Below are positions 26,787 through 36,738 of a stretch of 64,000 bases of DNA, piece after piece; the first letter of the stretch is position 1; the number at the start of each line of letters is the position of its first letter. The notes under the pieces were generated by a model. The model had not been told where the DNA came from and made no database searches. It saw only the letters and a list, made by a program, of their open reading frames with translations. Source of the stretch: CACIIZ01 sp045565285 (GTDB lineage: Bacteria; Pseudomonadota; Alphaproteobacteria; Rhodobacterales; Rhodobacteraceae). Made by a program: the position numbers and the translations under genes. The stretch lies in assembly GCA_045565285.1 (NCBI GenBank), contig JBJLFR010000036.1:46361-110360 (forward strand), written 5' to 3'.

Positions 26787-29273
26787 ATGGCAGTAGTAGT
26801 AGTAGAGTCACCCGCAAAAGCTAAAACAATTAATACCTATTTAGGGAGTGCATTCACTGTTTTAGCTTCATATGGACATGTTAGAGATTTGAACGACAAG
26901 ACAGGATCTGTTGATCCAAATAACAATTTTTCCATGAAGTGGCAAATAAACCCTAAAAGCACCAAATATATATCAGAAATAAAATCAGCACTTGTAAAAG
27001 ATAATCATCTTATTTTAGCAACCGATCCTGACAGAGAAGGTGAAGCTATCTCTTGGCATTTAGTTGAAATTTTAAGAAAACAAAAAAGTGTTACCAATGA
27101 TACTAAAATCCAAAGGATAGTATTTAATGCAATTACAAAATCTGCAGTTTTAGAAGCTATCAATAATCCTCGTAATTTAGATGTTCCTTTAATAGAAGCA
27201 TACTTAGCAAGAAGAGCTTTAGATTATTTGTTAGGGTATAATTTATCGCCTTCTCTTATGAAAGTAGGTTTTGGTTTTCAATCTGCAGGAAGAGTACAAT
27301 CTCCTACTCTGAGACTTATTGTTGAAAGAGAGATGGAAATAGAATCTTTCAAACCACAAGAATATTGGTCAATCAACGTAATGTTAAATTATGAAAAAAC
27401 AAAGAATTTTCAGGCAAAAGGGATAGAATATAAAAACAAAAAAATAGAAAAATTAACAATTAATACAGAAAAAATGGCTAATGAAATAGTAGGAGAGTTC
27501 CAAAGCTCTACCTTTTATATTCATGACGTATCTTCCATTCCAAAAAAAAGAAAACCCTTACCCCCTTTTCTGACTTCGACACTTCAACAAGAAGCTAATA
27601 ATAGACTTTACATGGGGACGCAGCAAACTATGTCGGTTGCCCAAAAATTATATGAAGCTGGCTACATTACTTATATGAGAACTGATGGAATTGATATGGC
27701 TCCTGAAGCTGTTTCTGCAACCAGAAACACTATTAAAGCAATATATGGGATTAAATATTTACCTGGAAAACCTAGGTTTTATAAGAATAAAGTTGCTAAT
27801 GCACAAGAAGCTCATGAATGTATAAGACCAACTGATATTAGCAAGAATGCAGAAAATTTAAATTTACAAGACATGTATCAAAAGAAATTATACGAATTAA
27901 TAAGGAATAGAGCTCTCGCGTCTCAAATGGAAGACGAGATTTCAGAAACGACCACGGTTATTTTAAAAAATGAAACCAAAATTAACTCATTGAAAGCAAT
28001 AGGTCGCGTTATAATTTCCGAAGGTTTTAGAAAAGCATTTTCTTATGATGAAAGTGAAGACGCAAATAGTAATGAAAATAAAGAATTACCCATTCTTGAA
28101 AAAGGAAAAGAAGTTTATGTAGAAAAAGTAATCCCCCAACAACATTTTACACAAGCAAAGCCAAGATATTCAGAAGCTTCTCTAATAAAGAAAATGGTTG
28201 ATTTAGGAATTGGAAGACCTTCAACTTATGCTTCAACAGTTTCTTCGATACAATCAAGGCAATATGTAAGAAAAGAAAAGAATCGTCTCATCCCAGAAGA
28301 TAAAGGAAAATTAATATCTATTTTTCTTACTGAGTATTTCAAAAAATATGTAGGATATGACTATACTGCTGAGTTAGAAGTTGAATTGGACAATATTTCA
28401 TCTGGTAAATCTGAGTGGGTTGGGATTTTAACAAAATTTTGGCGAGAATTTTTTCCTACTTTAGAAATAGCTAATGATTTACGTATTTCTGAAGTTCTTG
28501 AAAGAATAAATCATATACTTACTCCACATATATTCCCGGATACTGACGATAAAAAAGATCCTAGATTATGCCAAAATTGTAATGATGGCAAACTTTCCAT
28601 AAGAACTTCGAGATCCGGAAGCGCTTTCATTGGCTGTTCAAACTATCCTGAATGTAAGTTTGTGAGACCTTTTGGTGTTATGACTGCAGAAAGTCTTAAT
28701 GAGAAATCTAATGATGATTCTATTGGAGTAGACAATAATGGTGAAGAAATTTTTTTGAAATCTGGAAGATTTGGGCCTTATGTTCAATTAGGTGATAGCT
28801 CAGAACAAAACCCTAAGCCAAAAAGGACATCTATCCCCAAAAATTTTGAAACCAACAAAGTAACAATTGAAATTGCTAAAAAACTTTTAGATTTACCAAA
28901 AGTTTTAGGAAAACATCCCGAAGATAATGAACCCATACATTGTGCAATTGGACCATATGGTCCATATATAAAACATATTAACACCTACGCTAATATCAAA
29001 GATTTGGAAGAATTTCTTTCAATTGGTATGAATAGAGCAGTTGAGTTATTATCAGAAAATTCAAAGAAAAAAATTAATAGCAAAGGAGCAGCTTCAGTAA
29101 TAAGAGTAATAGGTATTCATCCAGAGGGTGGGGATATTCAATTAATGAATGGTAGATTTGGACCTTATATCAAGTATAAAAAAAATAATGTAAGTATAAA
29201 AAATAAAGATAAGTTAGAAGAAATAGATCTAAAAACTGCTTTAGAACTAATTAATAATAAAAAAAAGAAATAG
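26787..29273 (+). CDS. topA: DNA topoisomerase I
   Basis: Type IA topoisomerase relaxing negative supercoils. 828 residues. The Toprim domain (MAVVVVESPAKAKTINTYLG, ATDPDREGEAISWHL) and the active tyrosine Tyr296 in YITYMRTDG are intact. At the C-terminus there is one zinc ribbon (CQNCNDGKLSIRTSRSGSAFIGCSNYPECKF) and three GPY repeats (GRFGPYVQLG, GPYGPYIKH, GRFGPYIKY). It follows tldD by 17 bases and is followed by rnr. The dprA gene that often precedes it in relatives is absent. Confidence 0.96.
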   Translation: MAVVVVESPAKAKTINTYLGSAFTVLASYGHVRDLNDKTGSVDPNNNFSMKWQINPKSTKYISEIKSALVKDNHLILATDPDREGEAISWHLVEILRKQKSVTNDTKIQRIVFNAITKSAVLEAINNPRNLDVPLIEAYLARRALDYLLGYNLSPSLMKVGFGFQSAGRVQSPTLRLIVEREMEIESFKPQEYWSINVMLNYEKTKNFQAKGIEYKNKKIEKLTINTEKMANEIVGEFQSSTFYIHDVSSIPKKRKPLPPFLTSTLQQEANNRLYMGTQQTMSVAQKLYEAGYITYMRTDGIDMAPEAVSATRNTIKAIYGIKYLPGKPRFYKNKVANAQEAHECIRPTDISKNAENLNLQDMYQKKLYELIRNRALASQMEDEISETTTVILKNETKINSLKAIGRVIISEGFRKAFSYDESEDANSNENKELPILEKGKEVYVEKVIPQQHFTQAKPRYSEASLIKKMVDLGIGRPSTYASTVSSIQSRQYVRKEKNRLIPEDKGKLISIFLTEYFKKYVGYDYTAELEVELDNISSGKSEWVGILTKFWREFFPTLEIANDLRISEVLERINHILTPHIFPDTDDKKDPRLCQNCNDGKLSIRTSRSGSAFIGCSNYPECKFVRPFGVMTAESLNEKSNDDSIGVDNNGEEIFLKSGRFGPYVQLGDSSEQNPKPKRTSIPKNFETNKVTIEIAKKLLDLPKVLGKHPEDNEPIHCAIGPYGPYIKHINTYANIKDLEEFLSIGMNRAVELLSENSKKKINSKGAASVIRVIGIHPEGGDIQLMNGRFGPYIKYKKNNVSIKNKDKLEEIDLKTALELINNKKKK

Positions 29274-29285
29274 TTTAAATTAACA

Positions 29286-31459
29286 ATGGATCCTATTAGT
29301 TTTTTAAATAATTATCTTACGGAAACAGAACTCAAAGAGTTTGTAATTTCTAATAGATATTTAAATAGTCATAAAAAAATAATTCAAACATTAGACCTAG
29401 AATCGCACTATTTAACAATATTAAAAAGATTATTTCCTAATATTCCCACAAAAAAAAAAAATACCAAAGTAAGCCTATCCTGAAATCAAAAATATCTTCA
29501 GTTGATATATTAATAGTAAATAATATTGATTCTTCAGGAAAAATTTTTCTAGAACCTCCTTTATGGAATTTAAGATTTGCATTACCAATAATAAAACTTC
29601 GTGAAAGGAAATCTCATAAAGTAAATCCTTCAGTTGGAGATAAATTGATAGTAAGAACTAGTTTACTTGATGAAAAACAACCTAATTATTTCACTGCAAA
29701 ATTAATTAAACCATTGAAAAATTTTTCCAAAAGAACTTTTGGAATTTCTAATTGTAAGGATAATAAGGTATTTATAAATCCAACCAACAGAATTTTTGAT
29801 TTTCCAATTTACCTTGAAGATATTGCAAAAAAAGATTTAAAAGCAGATCAAATTTTAGAAGTTGAAATTCCATTAAAAAAAATAGATGACAAGATTGTTG
29901 TTAACAAGATTGAAAAAATGCATGGTGATAGTAAAAGAACAGATTTATATTCATACTTGTCTGCTAAAGAATTAGATCTATCTGAGAAGTTCCCAAATGA
30001 AGTTATTTATGAATTAAATAAAATTAAAAGAAAAAAATCACTTCACGAAATAAATCTTACAAAAATTCCTTTTGTTACAATAGATCCAATAAATGCAAAA
30101 GATCGCGATGATGCAATATTTGCACACTTCCCAATTTCTAAATACAAAAATAAAATTTTTTGCGAGATATGGATTGCTATTGCTGATGTATCTTCATTTT
30201 TTGAAATCAGCAGCAAATTAGATAATGAAGCTCTTTTTAGAGGTAATTCAACGTATCTTTTCGATACAGTTATCCCTATGCTGCCAAAAGAAATTTCTAA
30301 CGACTTGTGCTCATTAGAAGAAAAAAAAATAAAATATGCTATTGCTGTAAAAATAGCTTTTGATGAAAAAGGTAATAAGTTAGAACATACATTTTATAAG
30401 GGAAAAATTAAAGTAAGATATAATTTGAATTATGATCAAGTTGAAGAATTAATTACAAAAAAAAATATAGGAAATAATTCGAAAGTTGATCTAGTTAAAA
30501 ATTTATATCTAGCAAATAAAATATTAAAAAAAATTAACTCTAAATCTCTTGATATAAAGATATCAGAACCAAAGATTATCAATAATATTTCAGATAATAG
30601 TCTTGATCTGAACCAAAATAAACCTTTAACTTCTCATAAATTAGTTGAAAATTTCATGATAATAGCTAACAGCTGTGTTGGTGAAACTTTATCAAAATCT
30701 AATTACCCTCTGATTTATAGATACCACGAAAAACCAAATATTTTTAATATTAATAAACTAAATAGAAATTTATCAGTACTAGGACTTGGTACAGCTGAAA
30801 AAAAAACCCAACCAATCCACTTCAACCAGTTATTAACTCAAAAAACTGATACTAATATAAAAAATCTAGTAAGTTTAATTATCCTACAAAATATGTCCCA
30901 AGCTTATTATTCTAGTGATTATAGTGGGCATTATGGGTTGTCTTTAAATAAATATGTTCATTTCACTTCTCCTATAAGAAGATATGCTGACCTTCTAATT
31001 CATAGACAATTGCACTTATTTTTGGGGTGGAATTTAGCCGAAAAAAGAAGATTAAACCTTTTAAAATATAATCAAATAAGTGCTCATATTAGTAGTACGG
31101 AACGCAAATCAATCAAAGCAGAAAGACAAACTCATTATAGGTATTTAGCAAGTTATATGATTAAATTTATAGACCAAAAATTTGATGCAATTATATATAC
31201 TATTATAAATAATAGAGTTTTCTTTTTTTTAAAAGAAAATCATATTCAAGGAGAATGTATATTTAAAGAATTACCAAATTATACCAGAAGAAAATTAAAA
31301 AGGAAAAAAACAATTGAAAAATTAAATATGTCCCTTTCAATAGGAGATTTAATATCTGTTAAGCTAATAAGTACAAATACATTTAACGGAAAACTTTTTT
31401 TTGAATATCAAGAGTTTATAGAAAAATTTAAAGTTAATAAAAATAGCACCCTCAATTAA
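29286..31459 (+). pseudogene. rnr: ribonuclease R, interrupted by a single-base frameshift
   Basis: 3'-5' exoribonuclease of the RNB family. A first frame begins MDPISFLNNYLTETELKEF at 29286 and is closed at 29481-29483. The other frame continues the protein as KYQSKPILKSKISSVDILIV, LEPPLWNLRFALPIIKLRE and then the catalytic domain: TIDPINAKDRDDAIFA holds the metal-binding aspartates, and HYGLSLNKYVHFTSPIRRYADLLIHR the RNB end. The shift lies in the A12 tract 29450-29461; one more A would restore it. The joined protein is about 724 residues. Its stop overlaps that of the convergent zapE by eight bases. Error or slippage is likelier than decay. Confidence 0.88.
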
Positions 31460-32550
31460 CCCAATCAGTACTTATCATTTCATTTAATCTTGAAATGGTT
31501 CTCATAAATTCTTTATCTAATTTTTTTCCTATATAAATTTCTTCAATAATTACACTAGAAAAACATATCAGCTGTATCTTTGCTTCATAAAGAATGTCAA
31601 TTAGATTTATAAATCTCCTTGCAAAATCGTTTTGTGAATTATTAATCTGCGGGATATTTTCAAGAAATAATACTTTTACATAATTACATAGATTCAGGTA
31701 ATCCAAAGTACTTAATGGTTTTTCACATAATTCTCTAAATGAAATTCTACAAATACCATTAGAGAATTTTTTTAACCTTAACTCTCTACTTTGATAATTT
31801 ATTATAAAATCAGTACTATTGTCATCATAGAGATTTTCCCACAAGCGATTAAATTCTTTTAAATCTTCCAAATTTTTTTCCAAAAAAAAACCTATTTTGT
31901 ACTCTTAACTTTTTTTTTCTATAATCAACTTTGCTATCAACTTCTAAAATTTTAAACTTTTTCTCAATAAAATTTATGAATGGAAGGAATAATTTTCTAT
32001 TTAGACCATCCTTATAAAGTTCATGTATTTTAAAATTAGAGGTAGTTATTATTATTACTCCATTTTTAATGAGTTCTTCAAATAGTCTACCTACTATCAT
32101 AGCATCTGTAATATCAACTATTTGAAATTCATCAAAACATAATACTTTAATATCTTTTGCTATATCATCGCAAATTCTCTTAATAGGATCCTTAAGTTTA
32201 TCATTTCTAATTTTTTTTGTTTTCTGATGGAATTCATGCATAAATTCATGAAAATGGACTCTGCGTTTCTCAGAAATATACAACCCCTGGAAAAATAAAT
32301 TCATAATCATAGTTTTTCCAGTCCCTACACCTCCATGTAAATATACACCACTATGAAAAAAAGAATTTTTTTTTAAATGATTATTAATAATTAATTTTCT
32401 CAAGAATTTTGGTAAAATATTCTTTGGAACTGCTTCCAAAATTTGTATTTTTAAATCATTTAATGTTTTAACAGCATTATATTGAGATTCATCATAGTAA
32501 AAATTTTCTTTATTTAGCAAATCGTTGTAAAGTAACTTTAAATCACTCAT
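31452..32550 (-). pseudogene. zapE: cell division ATPase ZapE (AFG1 family), interrupted by a frameshift
   Basis: AFG1/ZapE ATPase, which interacts with FtsZ in proteobacteria. The N-terminal 210 residues contain Walker A GGVGTGKTMIM and Walker B VLCFDEFQIVD, sensor-like IITTSNF, then VDYRKKKLRVQNRFFF before falling into a short wrong-frame tail ending at 31849. The correct continuation is in the neighbouring frame: EKNLEDLKEFNRLWENLYDD to STDWVN at 31452. Deleting one base from the A9 tract at 31882-31890 (T9 in the mRNA) joins them as NRFFLEKNLEDL. The total is about 365 residues, the usual size. Transcribed against rnr. Confidence 0.87.
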
Positions 32551-32595
32551 TTCACACTCAACAAATACATTTTTTTTTGTGGATTAATTCACCCT

Positions 32596-33507
32596 CTAGA
32601 AATGCTTAAGATGTTTTTCACCTTTTTCAAAAGCTAAACGAATTTGCTTTTGTCTTTCTCTAAAACTATTTTTTCTCAAATTATTAGTATTATTATAACA
32701 TTGAGGACAACTCACTCCTTCTTCATATTTTGGATTTATAAGATCCTTAGGCTCTAATGGTATTCTACAAGCATAACACAAAATACTCTTTCCTTTATTC
32801 AAATCTTCATCAACTGATACCCTCTGGTCAAAAACAAAACATTCTCCTTCCCAAAGGCTATTTATTTTTTCTTTTGATTTGAGATAATTTAAAATGCCAC
32901 CTCTTAAATGATAAACATTTTTAACACCATCTTTTAAAAGATATTTGGTAGATTTTTCACATCTTATTCCACCAGTACAAAACATCGCTATGGATTTTCC
33001 TTTTATTTTTTCTTTATTTTCTTTCCACCATTTTGGAAATTCTCTAAAAGACCGCATTTTGGGATTAATAGATCCTTTAAAAGATCCAATTCTAACCTCA
33101 TAATCATTTCTGGTATCTATAGTAATAATGTCGTCTTTACTTATTAAATCGTTCCATTCAGATGGTTCAATATATTGGCCTGTTTGTTTGTAAGACGAAA
33201 TATCATCAACACCAAATGTAACAATTTCTTTCTTGATTTTAACTTTTATTCTGGCAAAAGCAGGTATTTTTGAAAAAGACTCTTTGACATTCATTTCACA
33301 CACGTAGATCTCATTAGTGAGTAAATCCATCAATTTGTGCAAATTTTTTTCCAATCCGGAGAGCGTGCCATTAATTCCCTCTTTTGCTAATATTACTAAA
33401 CCAGTTATTTTATTTTTTTCACACTCATTTTTTATAAATGCAGCTTTTTGACGAAGATCAGCAATATTTATGAAAGCATAAAAGGATAGTATTTTAAATT
33501 TACTCAT
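32596..33507 (-). CDS. trhO: tRNA uridine-34 hydroxylase TrhO (rhodanese family)
   Basis: Oxygen-dependent enzyme forming ho5U34 in tRNA. 303 residues: N-terminal acylphosphatase-like domain (about 1-95, with ILAKEGINGTLSG), then a rhodanese domain with the active-site loop FCTGGIRCEKSTKYL, and a C-terminal cysteine-rich extension (CYACRIPL ... CPQCYNN). The length and order fit the YceA/TrhO family. It is 45 bases upstream of zapE on the same strand. Confidence 0.92.
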   Translation of the reverse strand: MSKFKILSFYAFINIADLRQKAAFIKNECEKNKITGLVILAKEGINGTLSGLEKNLHKLMDLLTNEIYVCEMNVKESFSKIPAFARIKVKIKKEIVTFGVDDISSYKQTGQYIEPSEWNDLISKDDIITIDTRNDYEVRIGSFKGSINPKMRSFREFPKWWKENKEKIKGKSIAMFCTGGIRCEKSTKYLLKDGVKNVYHLRGGILNYLKSKEKINSLWEGECFVFDQRVSVDEDLNKGKSILCYACRIPLEPKDLINPKYEEGVSCPQCYNNTNNLRKNSFRERQKQIRLAFEKGEKHLKHF

Positions 33508-33659
33508 ATCTACCTCTTAACAATATCATAATATTATTTCAAGTAAGCAAAATTACTAACTACTTGACCAATAATAAAAATTAGCCTAGATCCAAATATC
33601 AATTTAGTCATCTATCTTAAGGATCACTTTTTTATATTTTTAAAGATATTGGGTTATTA

Positions 33660-35147
33660 ATGTTTAATACACTTTCAAAAAATTTAACGAATATTTTAGA
33701 GAAACTCACAAAAAAAGGTATTGTTACTGAACAAGACGTTAATAACACCCTAAGAGCGGTACGTATTTCATTACTAGAGGCTGATGTCGCTCTAGAAGTA
33801 GTAAAAGATTTAATTGAGAATATTAGAGTAAAAGCAACTGGTCAATCAGTAATAAAATCAGTTACACCAGGTCAGCAAGTTATAAAAATTGTAAATGATG
33901 AATTAGTAGAATTACTTTCTGGTAAAGATCAAAATGATCATTCTCTTAAAATAGACTCACCTCCAGCAAGTATATTAATGGTTGGTCTTCAAGGTTCAGG
34001 AAAGACAACAACCTCTGCAAAATTGGCAAACTTCTTAAAAAGAAAAGAAAATAAAAGGGTGCTAATGGCTAGTTTAGACACTAGTAGACCTGCAGCTATG
34101 GAACAATTAAGAATCCTAGGAAATGAAAATCAAATAGATGTTCTTGAGATAATTCCAAATCAGAAACCACTAGATATTGCCATACGAGCTGAACAACAAG
34201 CAAAATTGGGTGGGTATGATGTCTTCATTCTAGATACTGCAGGAAGAATGCATATAGAAGACAATTTGATGGATGAGATTATTCAAATTAAATCAAAAAT
34301 TAATCCTAATGAAACATTACTGGTTGTAGATGGATTAACCGGACAGGATGCAGTAAATGTAGCAAAAAAATTCAATGAATTATGTAAACTAAATGGTATT
34401 ATCATTACTAAGTTAGATGGAGACAGCAGAGGTGGTGCTGCCTTATCAATGAGAGCTATTACTGAAAAACCGATTAAGTTTATTGGAATAGGTGAAAAAT
34501 CTACTGAACTTGAAGTCTTCGACCCAGTTAGGGTATCTAATAGAATACTGGGTATGGGAGATATTGTTTCTTTAGTTGAAAAAGCTCAAGAGAAACTCGA
34601 CGCTGACAAAACCGAAAAGATGTTAAGGAGGTTAGAAAAAGGTCAATTCAACATGAATGATTTAAGAATGCAACTAGAGCAAACAGTCAAAATGGGTGGA
34701 ATGAAAAGCATGATGGGTATGATACCTGGTTTTGGTAAAATATCTAAACAGATAGATAGTGCTAAAATTGACGATAATATATTAGGTAAACAGATAGCTC
34801 TAATATCATCAATGACAAAAAAAGAAAGAGCTTATCCACAAATTCTTCAAGCAAGTAGAAAAAAAAGAATTGCTTTTGGTGCTGGGCAGGATGTTTCAGA
34901 TCTTAACAAACTTATAAAGATGCATAGGCAAATGTCAGATATGATGAAAAAAATTGGTAGAAAAAGTGGAAAAGGTATGCTTCGAAATTTACTCGGTAAT
35001 TTAACCGGTGCTGGAAATGAGAAAGAAGAGTTTGAAAAAATCTTAGAGAAAAATCCAAACTTAAGTCGGCAATTATCCTCTCAATTAAGTCAGAATAATT
35101 TTTCAAACATGATGGGAAATATCCCTGGCATAATGAAAAAAAAATAA
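33660..35147 (+). CDS. ffh: signal recognition particle protein Ffh
   Basis: GTPase subunit of the bacterial SRP that targets nascent membrane proteins to FtsY. 495 residues: N domain (1-90), G domain with GLQGSGKTTTSAKLA, DTAGRMH and TKLDGDSRGG, and a methionine-rich M domain (about 300-460, MGGMKSMMGMIPGFGK) for 4.5S RNA and signal peptides. It heads a plus-strand operon: chorismate mutase-like, rpsP, rimM, trmD, rplS, rpmE. Confidence 0.97.
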   Translation: MFNTLSKNLTNILEKLTKKGIVTEQDVNNTLRAVRISLLEADVALEVVKDLIENIRVKATGQSVIKSVTPGQQVIKIVNDELVELLSGKDQNDHSLKIDSPPASILMVGLQGSGKTTTSAKLANFLKRKENKRVLMASLDTSRPAAMEQLRILGNENQIDVLEIIPNQKPLDIAIRAEQQAKLGGYDVFILDTAGRMHIEDNLMDEIIQIKSKINPNETLLVVDGLTGQDAVNVAKKFNELCKLNGIIITKLDGDSRGGAALSMRAITEKPIKFIGIGEKSTELEVFDPVRVSNRILGMGDIVSLVEKAQEKLDADKTEKMLRRLEKGQFNMNDLRMQLEQTVKMGGMKSMMGMIPGFGKISKQIDSAKIDDNILGKQIALISSMTKKERAYPQILQASRKKRIAFGAGQDVSDLNKLIKMHRQMSDMMKKIGRKSGKGMLRNLLGNLTGAGNEKEEFEKILEKNPNLSRQLSSQLSQNNFSNMMGNIPGIMKKK

Positions 35148-35151
35148 GATA

Positions 35152-35439
35152 ATGAACAAAGGTTACAAAGAAAAATTAGAAGAATATAGGAGGTCTATAG
35201 ACAGACTTGACTCTGTTCTAATTTATACGTTAGGGGAAAGGTTTGAAAAAACTAATAAAATTGGAAAAATTAAAGCAAAGAATAATCTACCTACATCAGA
35301 TCATGATAGAGAGTTACGTCAAATTAAAAGGATTATTAAAATAGCTACTGAAGCTAATTTAGATCCAGCTTTTGCAGAAAAGATTTTTAATACTATAATT
35401 TCTGAAGTTAAAATTAATCATAATAAAAAGAAAAAATAA
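35152..35439 (+). CDS. chorismate mutase (AroQ type)
   Basis: 95 residues, all helical: YRRSIDRLDSVLIYTLGERFEKTNKIGKIK and the later LPTSDHDRELRQIKRI fit the AroQ class, in which Arg and Lys residues bind the substrate between helices. It should convert chorismate to prephenate for Phe/Tyr synthesis. This gene lies between ffh and rpsP in many alphaproteobacteria, as here, four bases after ffh. A lysine-rich tail ends it. Confidence 0.88.
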   Translation: MNKGYKEKLEEYRRSIDRLDSVLIYTLGERFEKTNKIGKIKAKNNLPTSDHDRELRQIKRIIKIATEANLDPAFAEKIFNTIISEVKINHNKKKK

Positions 35440-35475
35440 ATTTATTCATATTAATAAGTTTTTAGGAGAAAATTA

Positions 35476-36153
35476 ATGGCAATAAAAATTCGTTTAACAA
35501 GAGGCGGCTCAAAAAAAAGACCTTTTTACAGAGTAGTTGCAGCAGACAGCCGAATGCCTAGAGATGGCAGGTTTATTGAAAAATTGGGTACTTATAATCC
35601 ACTTTTGCCAAAAGAAGATCCAAACCGCGTAAATCTTAATATTGATAAAATAAATGAGTGGATAAAAAAAGGGGCTCAGGTTTCTGATAGAATTTCTAGA
35701 ATACTTGAAAAATTGTCTATTTTAGAACCTAAAAAAAGAAATAACCCAAAAAAAGGTACAAAACATAAAGCAACCTTAGATAGAGAAGCTTCAAAATCTG
35801 AAAAACAACAAAATACTGAAAAAGATAAATCTTCTGAAGATACAAATAACAAAGTTGAAGATACCGTCGATCAGAAAAATAATGATAGTGATCCAGTTTT
35901 AGAAAAAGAACAAAAAAATACTACTAAAAATGAAACTGAAGATAATAATAATGAAGATGAAAATAAAAAAGAAGTTGTTGAAAAATTAGAATTAACTGAG
36001 AATAAAATAGATACAGAAAAAAAGCTTTCTGATAAATCTGATGTTATAGATCAAAAAGATGACGATAAACTAAAGGAAGTAGACAAAAAAGTTTCTACTG
36101 ATAAAAAAATTGATGACACCTCTAAAAGTGAAGAATCTGAAGAAAAAAAATAA
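35476..36153 (+). CDS. rpsP: 30S ribosomal protein S16 with a long charged C-terminal extension
   Basis: Residues 1-80 are a standard S16 (MAIKIRLTRGGSKKRPFYRVV, DGRFIEKLGTYNPLLPKEDP, VSDRISRILEKL). About 140 further residues, almost entirely Lys, Glu, Asp, Asn, Ser and Thr, follow without hydrophobic core and are presumably disordered. S16 in other bacteria is usually 80-120 residues; alphaproteobacteria often carry a tail, but this one nearly triples the protein. AGGAGA precedes the ATG. rimM follows. Confidence 0.95.
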   Translation: MAIKIRLTRGGSKKRPFYRVVAADSRMPRDGRFIEKLGTYNPLLPKEDPNRVNLNIDKINEWIKKGAQVSDRISRILEKLSILEPKKRNNPKKGTKHKATLDREASKSEKQQNTEKDKSSEDTNNKVEDTVDQKNNDSDPVLEKEQKNTTKNETEDNNNEDENKKEVVEKLELTENKIDTEKKLSDKSDVIDQKDDDKLKEVDKKVSTDKKIDDTSKSEESEEKK

Positions 36154-36187
36154 ATTAATTTTTAATAATCGGTTAATTTTAGATGAG

Positions 36188-36724
36188 TTGACCATTTATA
36201 GTAAGAAAAATGATTGGGTTGTGGTAGGAAAAATTGTAAAAACCTACGGAACAAAAGGCCTTGTGAAGTTTATTTCTTATTGCGATAAGCCTTCATCAAT
36301 ATTAAATTATGAGCCTGTTATCTTACAAAGTACAAAAGAAAGAGTATATCTTGATTTAAATAATAAAAAAAATAATACACCTCAAAAAAACCTATTTATA
36401 GCCAAAATATCATCTTCAAAAAATATTGAGACATCCTTAAAACTAATTGGAGAAAAATTGTTGGCTGATAAAGAAAAGTTTAATGCTTGTAAAAAAAATG
36501 ATTTTTTTTATTCAGATTTAGAAGGATGTAGTGTTATAAATTTGAATAGTAAATTGATTGGTAAGATAAGTGCAGTATTTAATTATGGTGCAGGGGACAT
36601 CCTAGAAATAACTAAATATAATGATAATTCAACTATTTTGATAACTTTTAACAAAAATAATTTTCCAAAAATTTCTGTTGAAGAAAAGTTTGTAATATCA
36701 AATTTTACAAATGAAGACTTTTAA
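36188..36724 (+). CDS. rimM: 16S rRNA processing protein RimM
   Basis: Assembly factor for the 30S head, binding S19. I start it at the TTG at 36188 (TIYSKKNDWVVVGKIVKTYG), because upstream in-frame residues lie inside the rpsP tail and do not look like RimM; the reading frame itself stays open upstream to 36110. About 178 residues result, a usual length, with the RimM N-terminal barrel (VVVGKIVKTYGTKGLVKF) and the PRC-barrel C-terminal domain (GAGDILEI). Start choice is uncertain. Confidence 0.85.
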   Translation: MTIYSKKNDWVVVGKIVKTYGTKGLVKFISYCDKPSSILNYEPVILQSTKERVYLDLNNKKNNTPQKNLFIAKISSSKNIETSLKLIGEKLLADKEKFNACKKNDFFYSDLEGCSVINLNSKLIGKISAVFNYGAGDILEITKYNDNSTILITFNKNNFPKISVEEKFVISNFTNEDF

Positions 36725-36738
36725 AAATGTGAAAAAGA

